From NCBI RefSeq assembly GCF_016599045.1, contig NZ_JAENKV010000001.1, forward strand, positions 1-64,000: DNA of 64,000 nucleotides, given 5' to 3'. Below, one piece after another: positions 38,209 through 47,490 of this stretch (position 1 is the first letter of the stretch; every line of letters begins with the position of its first letter). The position numbers were made by a program, and so were the translations under genes. The notes beneath the pieces are model-generated. The model did no database searches and was not told the origin of the DNA. It worked only from the letters and a program-made list of their open reading frames with translations. The stretch comes from Campylobacter sp. TTU_617. Lineage in GTDB: Bacteria > Campylobacterota > Campylobacteria > Campylobacterales > Campylobacteraceae.

Positions 38209-40118
38209 AAAAGTTAATTTTTTCATTGATATTATTGTTTTTAATTTTATTATTCTTGGTATTTTACTTTGAATTTTTGAATTTAAAAAATAATAATAGT
38301 GATTTATTTATTTTTATTTTGAAAAATTATGTTTTAAGTAGAATAGGAGTCTGTTTTATTTGTGGAGTATTGCTTTCTTTAGCTTCTTTGCTTTTACGAA
38401 AAATTTTACATAATATTTTAGTTAGTGATACAACTTTAGGGGTTTCTTCAGCTTCTGGATTTTTTTTATTATTAAGTAGTTTATTTTTTCCTTTTATTTA
38501 TGAAAATTTTAAAATTTTGATAGCTTTTTTCGGGGCTATTATCATTTTAATACCCATTTTTGTTTTAGGATATAAAAAAAGATTTAATAATGTAAGTATT
38601 ATTTTGCTAGGTTTAATAAGCTCTTTATTTTTTAGTGCTTTAACTTCATTATTTATACTTTTATATCCAGAAGAAAGCAAGGCTTTTTTATTTTACAATA
38701 GTGGATATTTTACGCAAAATGGTTTAAAAGATTTTTTTCAAATTATTTTTTATTCTAGTATAGGTTTTATTTTTCTTTATTTTTCTTCTTCTTCTTTTAA
38801 AATTTTAACACTAGGAGATATTATTGCAAAATCTCTTGGGGCAAATATAATATTAAGTAAAGCAATCACTTTGATATTAAGTGCTTATTTAGTAGCTTTA
38901 GTTGTTTCTTTTGTAGGCTCAGTAGCTTTTTTAGGTTTATTTGCAAGTATTTTAATCCATCAATTTAAATTTGATGATATAAAAAAAGAGTTTTTATTTT
39001 GTTCTTTGGTGGGAGGTTTTTTACTTTCAAATATTGATTTAATTTTGCAGCTTTTACAACTTTTAGGAAATATCAATCTACCAACAGGAAGCATGGTCCC
39101 TTTTTTAGGAATACCTTTATTAATTTATGTTATTTTTAAAAAAATAAAAGATTATTCTAATGATTGTTATTTTTTAGATGAAAATCATTTTTTTATTTCT
39201 AAATATATTTTATTTAGTATAGTTTTTATTTTACTAATTTTATTTTTTATAATGAATTTATATTTTGATTTTTTAAATTTAAAGATAGATTTTTCCACTC
39301 CAAAAGAAATTTTTGATTTAAGAATTTGTAAACTTATCATTTTGGCATGTAGTGGGATTTTAATGGCAATTGCAGGTTTTATTTTGCAACGTTTAAGTTT
39401 TAATGCTATGGCCTCAAGTGAATTTTTAGGTATTAATTCAGGAGCTAGCTTAGGAGTACTTTTTGCTTTATGGTTTATGCCATTTCTTGTATGGCCTTTA
39501 GCATTAATTGGAGCTTTAGCTATTTTATTTTTATTAGTTTTTTTCTATTTTGTACAAAAAATAAGCATGCAAAAGATTATTTTACTTGGCGTTTGCATTA
39601 TGTTTTTAACTGACGCTTTTTTTAAAATAGTTTTATTAAGTGCAGATATAAGAGTTTATAGTTTTTTAGCTTTTACTCAAGCTGGAATCTTAAATGCTAG
39701 TTTTAATAATGCTTTAATTATATTGATTTTTACGATTATTTCTTTTTTGATTATGCCATTTTTTACACGTTGGCTCAATGCTTTGCGTTTAGGAGAAGTT
39801 TGTGCAATAAACATTGGCCTTGATCTTTTTAAAGTAAGGATTATTTTACTTATTTTTTGTGCTTTAATAAGTGTTTTGGTTGTTTTAAATACCGGTCCAT
39901 TTAGTTTTATAAGTTTATTAGCTCCTCATCTTGCTAACTTATTTTTTATTCAAAATATGAAAATGAAACTATTTTTAACAACATTAATTGGAGCATTGTT
40001 TATGCTTTTGGCTGAATTTTTATCAAAACTTTTAATCTTTCCTTATGAAATTCCTTTGGGTATTATTGCAACTTTATTAGGAAGTGTATATTTTATTTTT
40101 ATGGTGAGAAAAAATTAA
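38205..40118 (+). CDS. fhuB: Double-length ferric-hydroxamate permease FhuB
   Basis: FhuB is the inner-membrane channel of the uptake system. It has 637 residues and about 20 membrane helices in two homologous FecCD halves. The first half has TTLGVSSASGFFLL near residue 75 and the second SSEFLGINSGASLGV near residue 403; both show the LGxxSGA permease motif. Most FecCD permeases are half this size and work as dimers. A fused two-domain form is the mark of FhuB and agrees with fhuC and fhuD. It overlaps both neighbours by one to four bases. Confidence 0.9.
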   Translation: MKKLIFSLILLFLILLFLVFYFEFLNLKNNNSDLFIFILKNYVLSRIGVCFICGVLLSLASLLLRKILHNILVSDTTLGVSSASGFFLLLSSLFFPFIYENFKILIAFFGAIIILIPIFVLGYKKRFNNVSIILLGLISSLFFSALTSLFILLYPEESKAFLFYNSGYFTQNGLKDFFQIIFYSSIGFIFLYFSSSSFKILTLGDIIAKSLGANIILSKAITLILSAYLVALVVSFVGSVAFLGLFASILIHQFKFDDIKKEFLFCSLVGGFLLSNIDLILQLLQLLGNINLPTGSMVPFLGIPLLIYVIFKKIKDYSNDCYFLDENHFFISKYILFSIVFILLILFFIMNLYFDFLNLKIDFSTPKEIFDLRICKLIILACSGILMAIAGFILQRLSFNAMASSEFLGINSGASLGVLFALWFMPFLVWPLALIGALAILFLLVFFYFVQKISMQKIILLGVCIMFLTDAFFKIVLLSADIRVYSFLAFTQAGILNASFNNALIILIFTIISFLIMPFFTRWLNALRLGEVCAINIGLDLFKVRIILLIFCALISVLVVLNTGPFSFISLLAPHLANLFFIQNMKMKLFLTTLIGALFMLLAEFLSKLLIFPYEIPLGIIATLLGSVYFIFMVRKN

Positions 40119-41749
40119 TGAATACTTTTTTATTTTTATTTCAAAAACATAAATTTTACTTTTTTCTACTTTTTGTGCTAAATATTTTTAGTTCTATTAT
40201 GGGAATTTTTGTTTTAGCTTATATTAATTCTAAAGTTCTTAATTTCTATAATGATTATTTAGTACTTTTAACTTTTTTTCTTTTGGTGATAATTTTTTTA
40301 TTAAGCTCTATAATTGCACAATTTCTTTTAACTCGTTTTGGCCATCATTTTGTTTTAAGATTGCAAGAATATTTCCTTAAAAGAATTTTAGATACTGAAA
40401 ATTTAAAAATTTTAGAACTTGGAAAGGCTAAAATTTTAGCCAGTCTAAATAATGATATTAAAAATATTTCTTTTGGAATTATGCGTTTGCCAGAAATGTT
40501 ACAAGGATTTTTATTTGCTTTTTGTGCAAGTATTTATATTTTCTCTTTGCATTCTTTGATTTTTCTTATTGTTTTTTTATGGTTATTTTTTGCTTTTTTA
40601 ATCAGTCATTTTATAGTTAAATATGTTTATCATTATCTTAATTTAGTTAGAGACAATGAAGATATCTTACAAAAAGATTATCAAATGGTCATAGAAGGTC
40701 ATAAAGAGTTAAATTTAAGCATAAAAAGAAGTCAATTGTTTTATGAAAAAGAATTTAAAACTCATGCAAAATTAAAATGTATTAATGCTATTAAGGCTGA
40801 TACTTTACACAATTTGGCTAATAATCTTTTAAATGCTATGATCTTAGCTTTGGCTGGTTTAATTATTTATTTATCTTTATCATTTTCTTGGATAAAACTT
40901 AATGAAGCTACTATGGTAGTTTTTATTATTTTATTTATAAGAACACCTTTAATTTCTGCCATAGGTGCTCTTCCTATGATCTTAAGTGCAAAACTTTCTT
41001 TTGATAAAATCAATAAATTAAATCTTGCTTCCTATGAGAAAGATTTTAAAGAAATAAAAGAAGATTTTTCTTCTTGGAAAAGCATAGAATTAAAAAATAT
41101 TAGTTTTAATTATCCAAATTCTTCTTTTGCATTAAAAAATATAAATTTTAAAATAAATCGTGGAGAACTTGTTTTTTGTATTGGAAAAAATGGCAGTGGT
41201 AAATCAACTCTATCTTTAATATTATCAGGAATTTTAAGAGCTTATCAAGGGGAAATGAAATTAGATAATATTTTATTAAACGAAGAAAATATTCATATTT
41301 ATAGAAAAGAAATTGGTGTTGTTTTCTCTGAATTTTTTCTTTTTGATAAAGTTATTTGCGAGGAAAAAGAAAAAAATAATCTATCTTGTTGGTTGGAAAT
41401 TTTAGATTTAAATCACAAAGTTAAAGTGCAAAATTTTACGCTTTCAACCACTTCATTATCTCAAGGGCAGAAAAAGCGTCTTGCTTTATTTTTAACATTG
41501 ATGGAGGATAAAAAATTTTTAATTTTAGATGAATTTGGTGCAGATCAAGATCCTTTATATAGAAATTTTTTCTATACTAAACTTCTTCCTTTACTTCAAA
41601 AACAAAATTATACTATCTTTGCTATTACTCACGATGATAAATATTTTTACTTAGCAGATAGAGTAATTTTAATGAAAGAAGGAAATTTAAAAGAATTAAA
41701 CCAAAAAGAAATAAAAGAGTTAAATAGCAATATTTTTGATCAAATTTGA
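40118..41749 (+). CDS. Cyclic-peptide-exporter-type ABC transporter (PvdE/SyrD-like)
   Basis: The protein has 543 residues: six membrane helices (about 1-290) fused to one ATPase domain. Walker A is [12 protein letters not shown], the signature [13 protein letters not shown], and Walker [13 protein letters not shown]. The LSQGQ(R/K)KRLAL signature and the size match exporters of cyclic peptides and of the pyoverdine precursor (PvdE, SyrD, YojI). It is the last gene of the fhuCDB operon (TAATG overlap), so it should act with siderophore uptake. It could recycle the iron-free siderophore or efflux a related peptide; this is inference. No siderophore-synthesis gene is present in the window. Confidence 0.85.
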   Translation: MNTFLFLFQKHKFYFFLLFVLNIFSSIMGIFVLAYINSKVLNFYNDYLVLLTFFLLVIIFLLSSIIAQFLLTRFGHHFVLRLQEYFLKRILDTENLKILELGKAKILASLNNDIKNISFGIMRLPEMLQGFLFAFCASIYIFSLHSLIFLIVFLWLFFAFLISHFIVKYVYHYLNLVRDNEDILQKDYQMVIEGHKELNLSIKRSQLFYEKEFKTHAKLKCINAIKADTLHNLANNLLNAMILALAGLIIYLSLSFSWIKLNEATMVVFIILFIRTPLISAIGALPMILSAKLSFDKINKLNLASYEKDFKEIKEDFSSWKSIELKNISFNYPNSSFALKNINFKINRGELVFCIGKNGSGKSTLSLILSGILRAYQGEMKLDNILLNEENIHIYRKEIGVVFSEFFLFDKVICEEKEKNNLSCWLEILDLNHKVKVQNFTLSTTSLSQGQKKRLALFLTLMEDKKFLILDEFGADQDPLYRNFFYTKLLPLLQKQNYTIFAITHDDKYFYLADRVILMKEGNLKELNQKEIKELNSNIFDQI

Positions 41750-41820
41750 AATTATTGTTTTTAAATTGTTCTTTTGATAAAATTAAATTTTATAAAAATT
41801 GTTTAAGGTATGAAAAATTA

Positions 41821-43611
41821 ATGCAAAATATTAGAAATTTTTCAATTATAGCTCATATTGATCACGGAAAAAGCACATTAGCGGATAGAATTATTAGTGA
41901 GTGTGGTGCTATTAGCGATAGATTAATGAGTAATCAAGTTATGGATACTATGGATATAGAAAAAGAAAGGGGTATTACTATTAAAGCACAGTCTGTGCGT
42001 TTAGAATACACTTTTAATAATCAAGAATATATTTTAAATTTAATAGACACCCCAGGTCACGTTGATTTTTCTTATGAGGTTAGTAGATCATTAGCAAGTT
42101 GTGAAGGAGCTTTGCTTGTTGTTGATGCTACTCAGGGTGTTGAAGCACAAACTATAGCTAATGTATATATAGCTTTAGAAAATAATCTTGAAATTATTCC
42201 AGTGATCAATAAAATTGATCTTCCCTCAGCTAATGTAGAAAAAGTAAAACACGAAATAGAACATATTATAGGTATAGATTGTAAAGAGGCAATTTGCGTA
42301 AGTGCAAAAACAGGTCAAGGTATAAAAGAGCTTATAGAAGCAATTATTACCAAAGTGCCAGCTCCAAAAATTAATAATGAAGCTCCCACAAAAGCTTTAA
42401 TTTATGATTCTTGGTTTGATAATTATTTAGGTGCTTTAGCTTTAGCAAGAATTTATGAAGGACAAATTGCTAAAAATGATGAAATATTAATTATGAGCAC
42501 AGATAAAAAACATTTGGTTCAAGATCTTTTTTATCCTCATCCTTTAAACCCTATAAAAACAAAGACTTTAAATTCAGGTGAAGTAGGGGTTGTAGTCTTA
42601 GGTTTAAAAAATGTAAGCGATGTTCAAGTTGGTGATACAATAACTCTTGTAAAAAATAAAGCTAAAGAGCCTATTTCTGGCTTTGAAAAAGCAAAAGCTT
42701 TTGTTTTTGCAGGACTTTATCCCATAGAAACAGATAAATTTGAAGATTTAAGAGATGCTCTTGATAAATTAAAGCTTAATGATAGTTCTATTACTTATGA
42801 GCCAGAAACTTCTTTAGCTCTAGGTTTTGGCTTTAGGGTAGGATTTTTAGGACTTTTGCATATGGAAGTGATCAAAGAAAGGCTTGAAAGAGAATTTAAT
42901 CTTGATTTGATTGCCACTGCGCCAACTGTAACTTATGAAATTCATCAAACAGATGGAGTGATATTAAAAATTCAAAATCCAAGCGAACTTCCACCAGTTA
43001 ATAAAATTGATTTTATCAAAGAGCCTTATGTTAAAGCTACAATTATAACACCTAGTGAATTTTTAGGAAATTTAATCACTCTTTTAAACCGCAAAAGAGG
43101 GGTGCAAGTTAAGATGGATTATATTACCACTCAAAGGGTTTTACTTGAATATGATATACCTTTAAATGAAATAGTAATGGATTTTTATGACAAATTAAAA
43201 AGCCTTACTAAAGGTTATGCAAGTTTTGATTATGAGCCTATTGAATTTAGAGTAGGAGATCTTGTTAAGCTTGATATTAAAGTAGCAGGAGAAAATGTTG
43301 ATGCACTAAGTATTATAGTTCCAAATGAAAAAGCACTTTCAAAGGGAAGAGAGCTTGTAAAAGCTATGAAAGAGATAGTTCCAAGACAACTTTTTGAAGT
43401 GGCTATCCAAGCAAGCATTGGCAATAAAATCATAGCAAGAGAAAACGTAAAATCTATGGGGAAAAATGTTACCGCAAAATGTTATGGTGGAGACATTACA
43501 AGAAAAAGAAAACTACTTGAAAAACAAAAAGAAGGTAAAAAAAGAATGAAAGCCATTGGAAAAGTGCATTTACCACAAGAAGCATTTTTAAGTGTTTTAA
43601 AAATCGATTAA
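41821..43611 (+). CDS. lepA: Elongation factor 4 (LepA)
   Basis: This ribosome-bound GTPase back-translocates or remodels ribosomes under stress. It has 596 residues from ATG 41821 ([19 protein letters not shown]), with AAGG about 15 bases upstream; earlier in-frame codons belong to leader. The G motifs [20 protein letters not shown] and NKIDLP are present, as is the LepA-specific C-terminal domain ([20 protein letters not shown]). It lies 71 bases after the fhu operon, facing a terminator. In C. jejuni lepA neighbours cmeD and mapA; here accessory genes lie on both sides. Confidence 0.97.
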   Translation: MQNIRNFSIIAHIDHGKSTLADRIISECGAISDRLMSNQVMDTMDIEKERGITIKAQSVRLEYTFNNQEYILNLIDTPGHVDFSYEVSRSLASCEGALLVVDATQGVEAQTIANVYIALENNLEIIPVINKIDLPSANVEKVKHEIEHIIGIDCKEAICVSAKTGQGIKELIEAIITKVPAPKINNEAPTKALIYDSWFDNYLGALALARIYEGQIAKNDEILIMSTDKKHLVQDLFYPHPLNPIKTKTLNSGEVGVVVLGLKNVSDVQVGDTITLVKNKAKEPISGFEKAKAFVFAGLYPIETDKFEDLRDALDKLKLNDSSITYEPETSLALGFGFRVGFLGLLHMEVIKERLEREFNLDLIATAPTVTYEIHQTDGVILKIQNPSELPPVNKIDFIKEPYVKATIITPSEFLGNLITLLNRKRGVQVKMDYITTQRVLLEYDIPLNEIVMDFYDKLKSLTKGYASFDYEPIEFRVGDLVKLDIKVAGENVDALSIIVPNEKALSKGRELVKAMKEIVPRQLFEVAIQASIGNKIIARENVKSMGKNVTAKCYGGDITRKRKLLEKQKEGKKRMKAIGKVHLPQEAFLSVLKID

Positions 43612-43645
43612 AGAATTATCTAAAAATTTTAGATAATTCTTTTTA
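43611..43645. terminator. Terminator after lepA (bidirectional)
   Basis: AAGAATTATCTAAAA pairs with the reverse ATTTTAGATAATTCTT, a stem of about 15 bases followed by TTTT. It lies between convergent lepA and the large membrane protein gene and could end both transcripts. Confidence 0.85.
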
Positions 43646-43649
43646 TATT

Positions 43650-45602
43650 TTAATTTATCATTTCTTCAATCTCCTCATCAATGACTTCTGCAATTATTTC
43701 TTTATTAAAAGTATGCAAAGGAAGTTTGGTTCTATTGGATACAATTAACACAACTATAGGTTTTAGAATTTTATTTGAAGAAGCTAATATCATAGAAGCA
43801 TTTAATTTGTCTTTGAAGAAATTTTTATCTTCTTGAATCATTTTATCTACAATCATACTAAATTCTGAAGCTTCTGCATTTGAAAGTTTAAATAGAGTGC
43901 TTAAAGTTATAATATGATTGAAAAATATTCTTTGTTTTTTAGTTAAATCATCCTCTATATAATTATCTAATATATTTTTTGTAATTTTAGAAACACCGAT
44001 TCCACCTATCATACCTCCGACAAATCCTCCAACCAAATTTCCAACGCCAGGAACAACAGAACCTAATGCTGCACCTGTTATAATAGCACCAGCCACTCCA
44101 CCAGCAATTGAACTAGAATTAACTATTATATTTTTCACACATTGCATAGATGATATCTTTCCTCTCATCATCTGATGAATTTCTATACCAGAAGTAATTG
44201 CCATCATAGTTGCTGCAACAACTACTTGCCCTCTTAAGGCATTATTAGCTGCATTTTGCATAGCAGTAGTAGTTTTTATGGCTTCTTTTCCGGAAGATAA
44301 AGCTAAACCTTGAGCTATTCTTTGACCTAATGCTCCTTTAAAATTAAAATTTATTACTTGCTGTAAAAATTTATTAACAAGTTCAATTCTTTGCACTTGA
44401 GTTGCAATCATATAAACAGTAAAAGCTTGCCCTCCTGATTTAAATGCTAAAATTGCAGATTGTCTTATAGCTTCTTTTATATTTTGATTTTGATAATATA
44501 AAACATATGTATTAATAACAAAACTTATGCCAAAAGCTGTGCTTGCAACTACAGCTCCATTTTTTGCATCAAATTTTAAGCTTTCCTTGGAGCAAAATTT
44601 AGAATAATTTTTAGCTTCTTGATATGTTACGCTACCTTTTTTTATAATATTTTTAGCTTCACTTGGATCACTTATTCCTGGGACTTTACCCTGTGCTATT
44701 TTCTCTTCCATATTTTTTACAGCATAATCATATTGATCTTTTGGAACTTCCAAGGTCATAGGTTTATTATCCTTTGTATAATAACGATAATTTCCATTTC
44801 CTTGATTGTCAAAAGCAGAGTTTATTGTTTTTTGAGGAGTTTTGTAATATTTAGTTTGTATTTCTACACCATTTACAATCCTATCAGCTCCATTTTTTGC
44901 ATTATCTCCTCCAACAATCTTGGCATTTTTTGTTATTTGATCAATAATTTTTTCATTTTGATGATTCATAAGTTCAGCCGCTAAACCGTGTCCTGTTTGT
45001 TTATTTTGAAAAATTGCGAAATTGTTAATCCAATTTTTAGATACTCCAAGCATAGTAGTAATTGTTGTGGAAGCATTAGAAATCGATTTAGCTATTCTTT
45101 GACTATATTCTTGAAGACTTTCATTTTCATTTAATATAGGATTTATTTCTTCGCTTAATTTTTCGCATATTTTTTCTGTTTCTTCGCAAATAGGAGAACA
45201 AAAGTATTCTTCAGTGTCATCATCAGTTTTATTTTTATATTTTGCCGCTAAACAACTTTCACAAAATTTAAATTTATATTTATTGATATCGTTTATATAA
45301 TATTCATCTGTATTAAAAAAGTATTTTCCAATTTTTTCTTGATTTGTAATTAAATCATCAAATTCTTCTTCATTGAAAAAAGGCTCTTGTTTTTTATTTG
45401 TTAAAGTATTTTTATTAAATGTTTTAAAAAAGTCTTTTTTGGTAATTCTATCAACATTTTTTGTTATATCATCTAAAATAAAAAATAAATTTTGTAAGAA
45501 ATTTTCATTAAAAATAAAATATTCTTGTCCTAATTTTATTCTTGTAACATCATCGTATATATCTATAGAAGAAATTATAACATCTTCATTTGTTTGTAAA
45601 AT
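43650..45602 (-). CDS. Cys4 / possible nuclease-like / glycine-zipper membrane protein, start codon missing
   Basis: Unrecognised large protein. The frame is open from 45608 but has no ATG, GTG or TTG until 45053, which lacks a ribosome site. ATT at 45602 would give about 650 residues; ATG 45053 would give 467. In order the frame encodes: an N-terminal region; a Cys4 motif (CESC then CSPIC, 17 residues apart) encoded near 45225-45170; a conserved-looking block with TGHGLAAELMNH and DNAKNGADRIVNGVEIQTKY; then hydrophobic segments and a glycine zipper, GGVAGAIITGAALGSVVPG with GGFVGGMIGGIG; and an acidic tail. The E...D...QxK spacing resembles the Mrr-type PD-(D/E)XK core, a tentative reading. 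It may be a working gene with ATT start, or one broken by start loss. It is absent between lepA and mapA of C. jejuni. Confidence 0.6.
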   Translation of the reverse strand: MLQTNEDVIISSIDIYDDVTRIKLGQEYFIFNENFLQNLFFILDDITKNVDRITKKDFFKTFNKNTLTNKKQEPFFNEEEFDDLITNQEKIGKYFFNTDEYYINDINKYKFKFCESCLAAKYKNKTDDDTEEYFCSPICEETEKICEKLSEEINPILNENESLQEYSQRIAKSISNASTTITTMLGVSKNWINNFAIFQNKQTGHGLAAELMNHQNEKIIDQITKNAKIVGGDNAKNGADRIVNGVEIQTKYYKTPQKTINSAFDNQGNGNYRYYTKDNKPMTLEVPKDQYDYAVKNMEEKIAQGKVPGISDPSEAKNIIKKGSVTYQEAKNYSKFCSKESLKFDAKNGAVVASTAFGISFVINTYVLYYQNQNIKEAIRQSAILAFKSGGQAFTVYMIATQVQRIELVNKFLQQVINFNFKGALGQRIAQGLALSSGKEAIKTTTAMQNAANNALRGQVVVAATMMAITSGIEIHQMMRGKISSMQCVKNIIVNSSSIAGGVAGAIITGAALGSVVPGVGNLVGGFVGGMIGGIGVSKITKNILDNYIEDDLTKKQRIFFNHIITLSTLFKLSNAEASEFSMIVDKMIQEDKNFFKDKLNASMILASSNKILKPIVVLIVSNRTKLPLHTFNKEIIAEVIDEEIEEMIN

Positions 45603-45608
45603 TAATTT

Positions 45609-46076
45609 TTATTCTTTTTTGTTGTCTTCTTTTTCTTTTGAAAAAGAGTATAAAATTTCACTTTCCCTGACAAAAGATAAAACATTATCATTAATATTTT
45701 TTAATTTTATATCAATTGCTAAGATTAAATCGGTTAATTTTCTTAATTCTACAAAAAAATAAATAAAAGGTATAAAAAATATTACACTAAGCAAATAATC
45801 ATAATTTTTGATTTTGATAAGGAATGAATATATAAAAGGGGATAAACATATACATATATTTAAAAAAGTATAAGTTTTTAAAAAAGTTTTTTTGGTTTGA
45901 GTTTGAATCTGCCATTGTTTTTTTATTTTTTTCGCAAGTGTATCGATATGTAAATTTGCAAAACCTAGTATAACAATAACAATAAATAACCCATCTTTTA
46001 AAAAATCAAATTTGAACGGATTAATATATATTAAAAGCTCTAGCATTGTTAAACAGATTATTTTTAAAATTTTCAT
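45609..46076 (-). CDS. Four-helix membrane protein of unknown function
   Basis: The protein has 155 residues and begins MKILKIICLTMLELL. ATG 46076 is chosen because GGAG lies four bases upstream; ATG 46163 would add a leader without a ribosome site. Hydrophobic segments lie at about 5-20, 27-42, 68-88 and 93-110, followed by a charged, helical cytosolic tail (ELRKLTDLILAIDIKLKNIN) ending in KEKEDNKKE. It lies just upstream of, and in the same reading frame as, the large Cys4/glycine-zipper gene, separated by a single TAA. The two are probably one functional pair inserted between lepA and mapA. A partner or immunity role is speculation. Confidence 0.65.
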   Translation of the reverse strand: MKILKIICLTMLELLIYINPFKFDFLKDGLFIVIVILGFANLHIDTLAKKIKKQWQIQTQTKKTFLKTYTFLNICICLSPFIYSFLIKIKNYDYLLSVIFFIPFIYFFVELRKLTDLILAIDIKLKNINDNVLSFVRESEILYSFSKEKEDNKKE

Positions 46077-46109
46077 TTTGCTCCTTTTTTTATAAATTGA
46101 ATGTATTAT

Positions 46110-46122
46110 AAAAAAAAAAAAA
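46110..46122. repeat. A13 homopolymer upstream of the four-helix protein gene
   Basis: A run of thirteen A's (T13 on the coding strand of the minus gene) lies 34 bases upstream of the ATG at 46076. Runs this long slip in replication and may alter promoter spacing. Confidence 0.7.
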
Positions 46123-46200
46123 CATAAAAAATTGATTAAATCCAATGAGTTTATAAAATACATATTTTAAATTTGGCTTGAAATTTGCTTGATTTTTAAA

Positions 46201-46206
46201 TACAAT
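46201..46206 (+). promoter_or_regulatory. -10 box of mapA
   Basis: TACAAT lies 29 bases before the mapA start, preceded by T-rich sequence. It is a typical Campylobacter sigma-70 element and is divergent from the four-helix protein gene. Confidence 0.5.
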
Positions 46207-46234
46207 TAAAAATATAGAAAGTTAAGGAGATGTG

Positions 46235-46879
46235 ATGTTTATCAGACTTGTGATTTTTATAGCAAGTATTTTTATTTTAAGTGCTTGTGCAAATCGTCAA
46301 GATACTTTTGCTCAAGTAAATCAAGTTTCTAAAAATTCAGGATGCACCTCTTGTGAAAGTCCAAGTGGTTTTGAAGCAAAAATAAAAGGACTTTTGTATA
46401 TTAGTGATGTAGGTATTGAATGTTGTGCTAATAAAAGAACTCTTGATACTGGTGTAGCTTTAAAAAAAGTTTATTTACATAGATTTTATGATTTAAGTGA
46501 AGATAAAAAAACTTTATTTACTAATAATCAAAAATATTTTGTTGATACTCAATTTAATGCTGTTTTTTATGTTTATTTAAAACAAGAGCTTGAGTCAAGA
46601 GGGATTGTAGTATTGGAAAACAATAATGACAATTCTCCTTATGTAACTAAAGTTGATCTAGCTTTTATTGACTATAATTCTAAAAAAGATTCTACAGGGC
46701 TTCATTCTAGACTGGTTGGAGTTTTATCTCTTTATGATGTAAATAAAAATAGAAAATTTACCATACGCACAAAACAAGATGTACAAGGTTTTGATAACCT
46801 AAAAGAAATCACTTTCTATACTCATCTTTTGATTAAACAAATGGCTAATAAAGCAGCAAGTATCATTGCCTCACTTTGA
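46235..46879 (+). CDS. mapA: Outer-membrane lipoprotein MapA
   Basis: MapA is the membrane-associated lipoprotein used as a species marker in C. jejuni. It has 214 residues from ATG 46235, with AAGGAG five bases upstream; GTG 46232 is less well spaced. The signal peptide ends in the lipobox LSAC with Cys18 as the lipidation site. Several Cys follow (SGCTSCESP, IECCANK), and the rest is a mixed alpha/beta globular region. Its function is unknown beyond adhesion and colonisation proposals. The ctsW gene overlaps its end. Confidence 0.92.
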   Translation: MFIRLVIFIASIFILSACANRQDTFAQVNQVSKNSGCTSCESPSGFEAKIKGLLYISDVGIECCANKRTLDTGVALKKVYLHRFYDLSEDKKTLFTNNQKYFVDTQFNAVFYVYLKQELESRGIVVLENNNDNSPYVTKVDLAFIDYNSKKDSTGLHSRLVGVLSLYDVNKNRKFTIRTKQDVQGFDNLKEITFYTHLLIKQMANKAASIIASL

Positions 46880-47451
46880 AATGTTTTAATTGTGAGGAAT
46901 TTGCTCTTTTAGGATTCTGTGATAAATGCAAGGAAAATTTAAAAGAGCTTTCCTTAAGCATAAGAATGCTTGATAAAAATTTTAAAGTTTATTCTTTTTA
47001 TAAATATGAACAAATCAAGCATCTTCTTTATTCTAAACACCATTTTTATGGATATTTTGTTTTTAATATGCTTGCAAAATTAAGTTTTAAAAAGTTTAAA
47101 CATTTTTTTAATCCAGATATAAAAATTAATGCTATAGCTTTAGATGATAAGGTTGAAAATTTGCTTTATTCTCATTCAGCAATTTTACTTAGATATTTAA
47201 AAAGCAAAAATATTAAACCAGTTTATGGAGCACTTCATGCTCAATCTAATGCAAAATATTCAGGTCAAAATATGCAATTTCGTCAGCAAAATAAAAGAAA
47301 TTATAAGCTTTTAAAAAAAATAAATCATCCTGTAATCTTAGTTGATGATGTTGTAACTTCTGGTTCTAGTTTATTGGAAGCTAAAGAACTTTTAGAAAAA
47401 AATAAAATTTTTGTTCTTTTTGCTCTTGTTTTAGCTGATGCAAAAGAATAA
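46876..47451 (+). CDS. ctsW: ComF-family phosphoribosyltransferase-like protein CtsW
   Basis: This 191-residue cytosolic protein is needed for natural DNA uptake in C. jejuni. An N-terminal Cys4 zinc motif (CFNCEEFALLGFCDKC) is followed by a phosphoribosyltransferase fold with the PRPP motif VILVDDVVTSGSS. ComF proteins assist DNA import through the inner membrane. The start is TTG 46876, overlapping the mapA stop by four bases; no ATG fits. The gyrA gene follows after 39 bases with its own promoter. The order mapA-ctsW-gyrA is as in C. jejuni. Confidence 0.87.
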   Translation: MKCFNCEEFALLGFCDKCKENLKELSLSIRMLDKNFKVYSFYKYEQIKHLLYSKHHFYGYFVFNMLAKLSFKKFKHFFNPDIKINAIALDDKVENLLYSHSAILLRYLKSKNIKPVYGALHAQSNAKYSGQNMQFRQQNKRNYKLLKKINHPVILVDDVVTSGSSLLEAKELLEKNKIFVLFALVLADAKE

Positions 47452-47456
47452 TTTGA

Positions 47457-47462
47457 TACAAT
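47457..47462 (+). promoter_or_regulatory. -10 box of gyrA
   Basis: TACAAT begins six bases after the ctsW stop codon and ends 28 bases before the gyrA ATG, in the T-rich context usual for this genus. Confidence 0.5.
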
Positions 47463-47490
47463 AATCATTTTTTAGGCTTTAAGGATTTTT

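Noticed and set aside
41746-41820. Longer N-terminus for lepA
   Set aside because: LepA proteins start [18 protein letters not shown]; the upstream codons overlap the exporter stop and form a leader.
45373-45762. 129-codon plus-strand frame
   Set aside because: Antisense to the membrane-module genes, with no ribosome site; composition is what AT-rich antisense gives.
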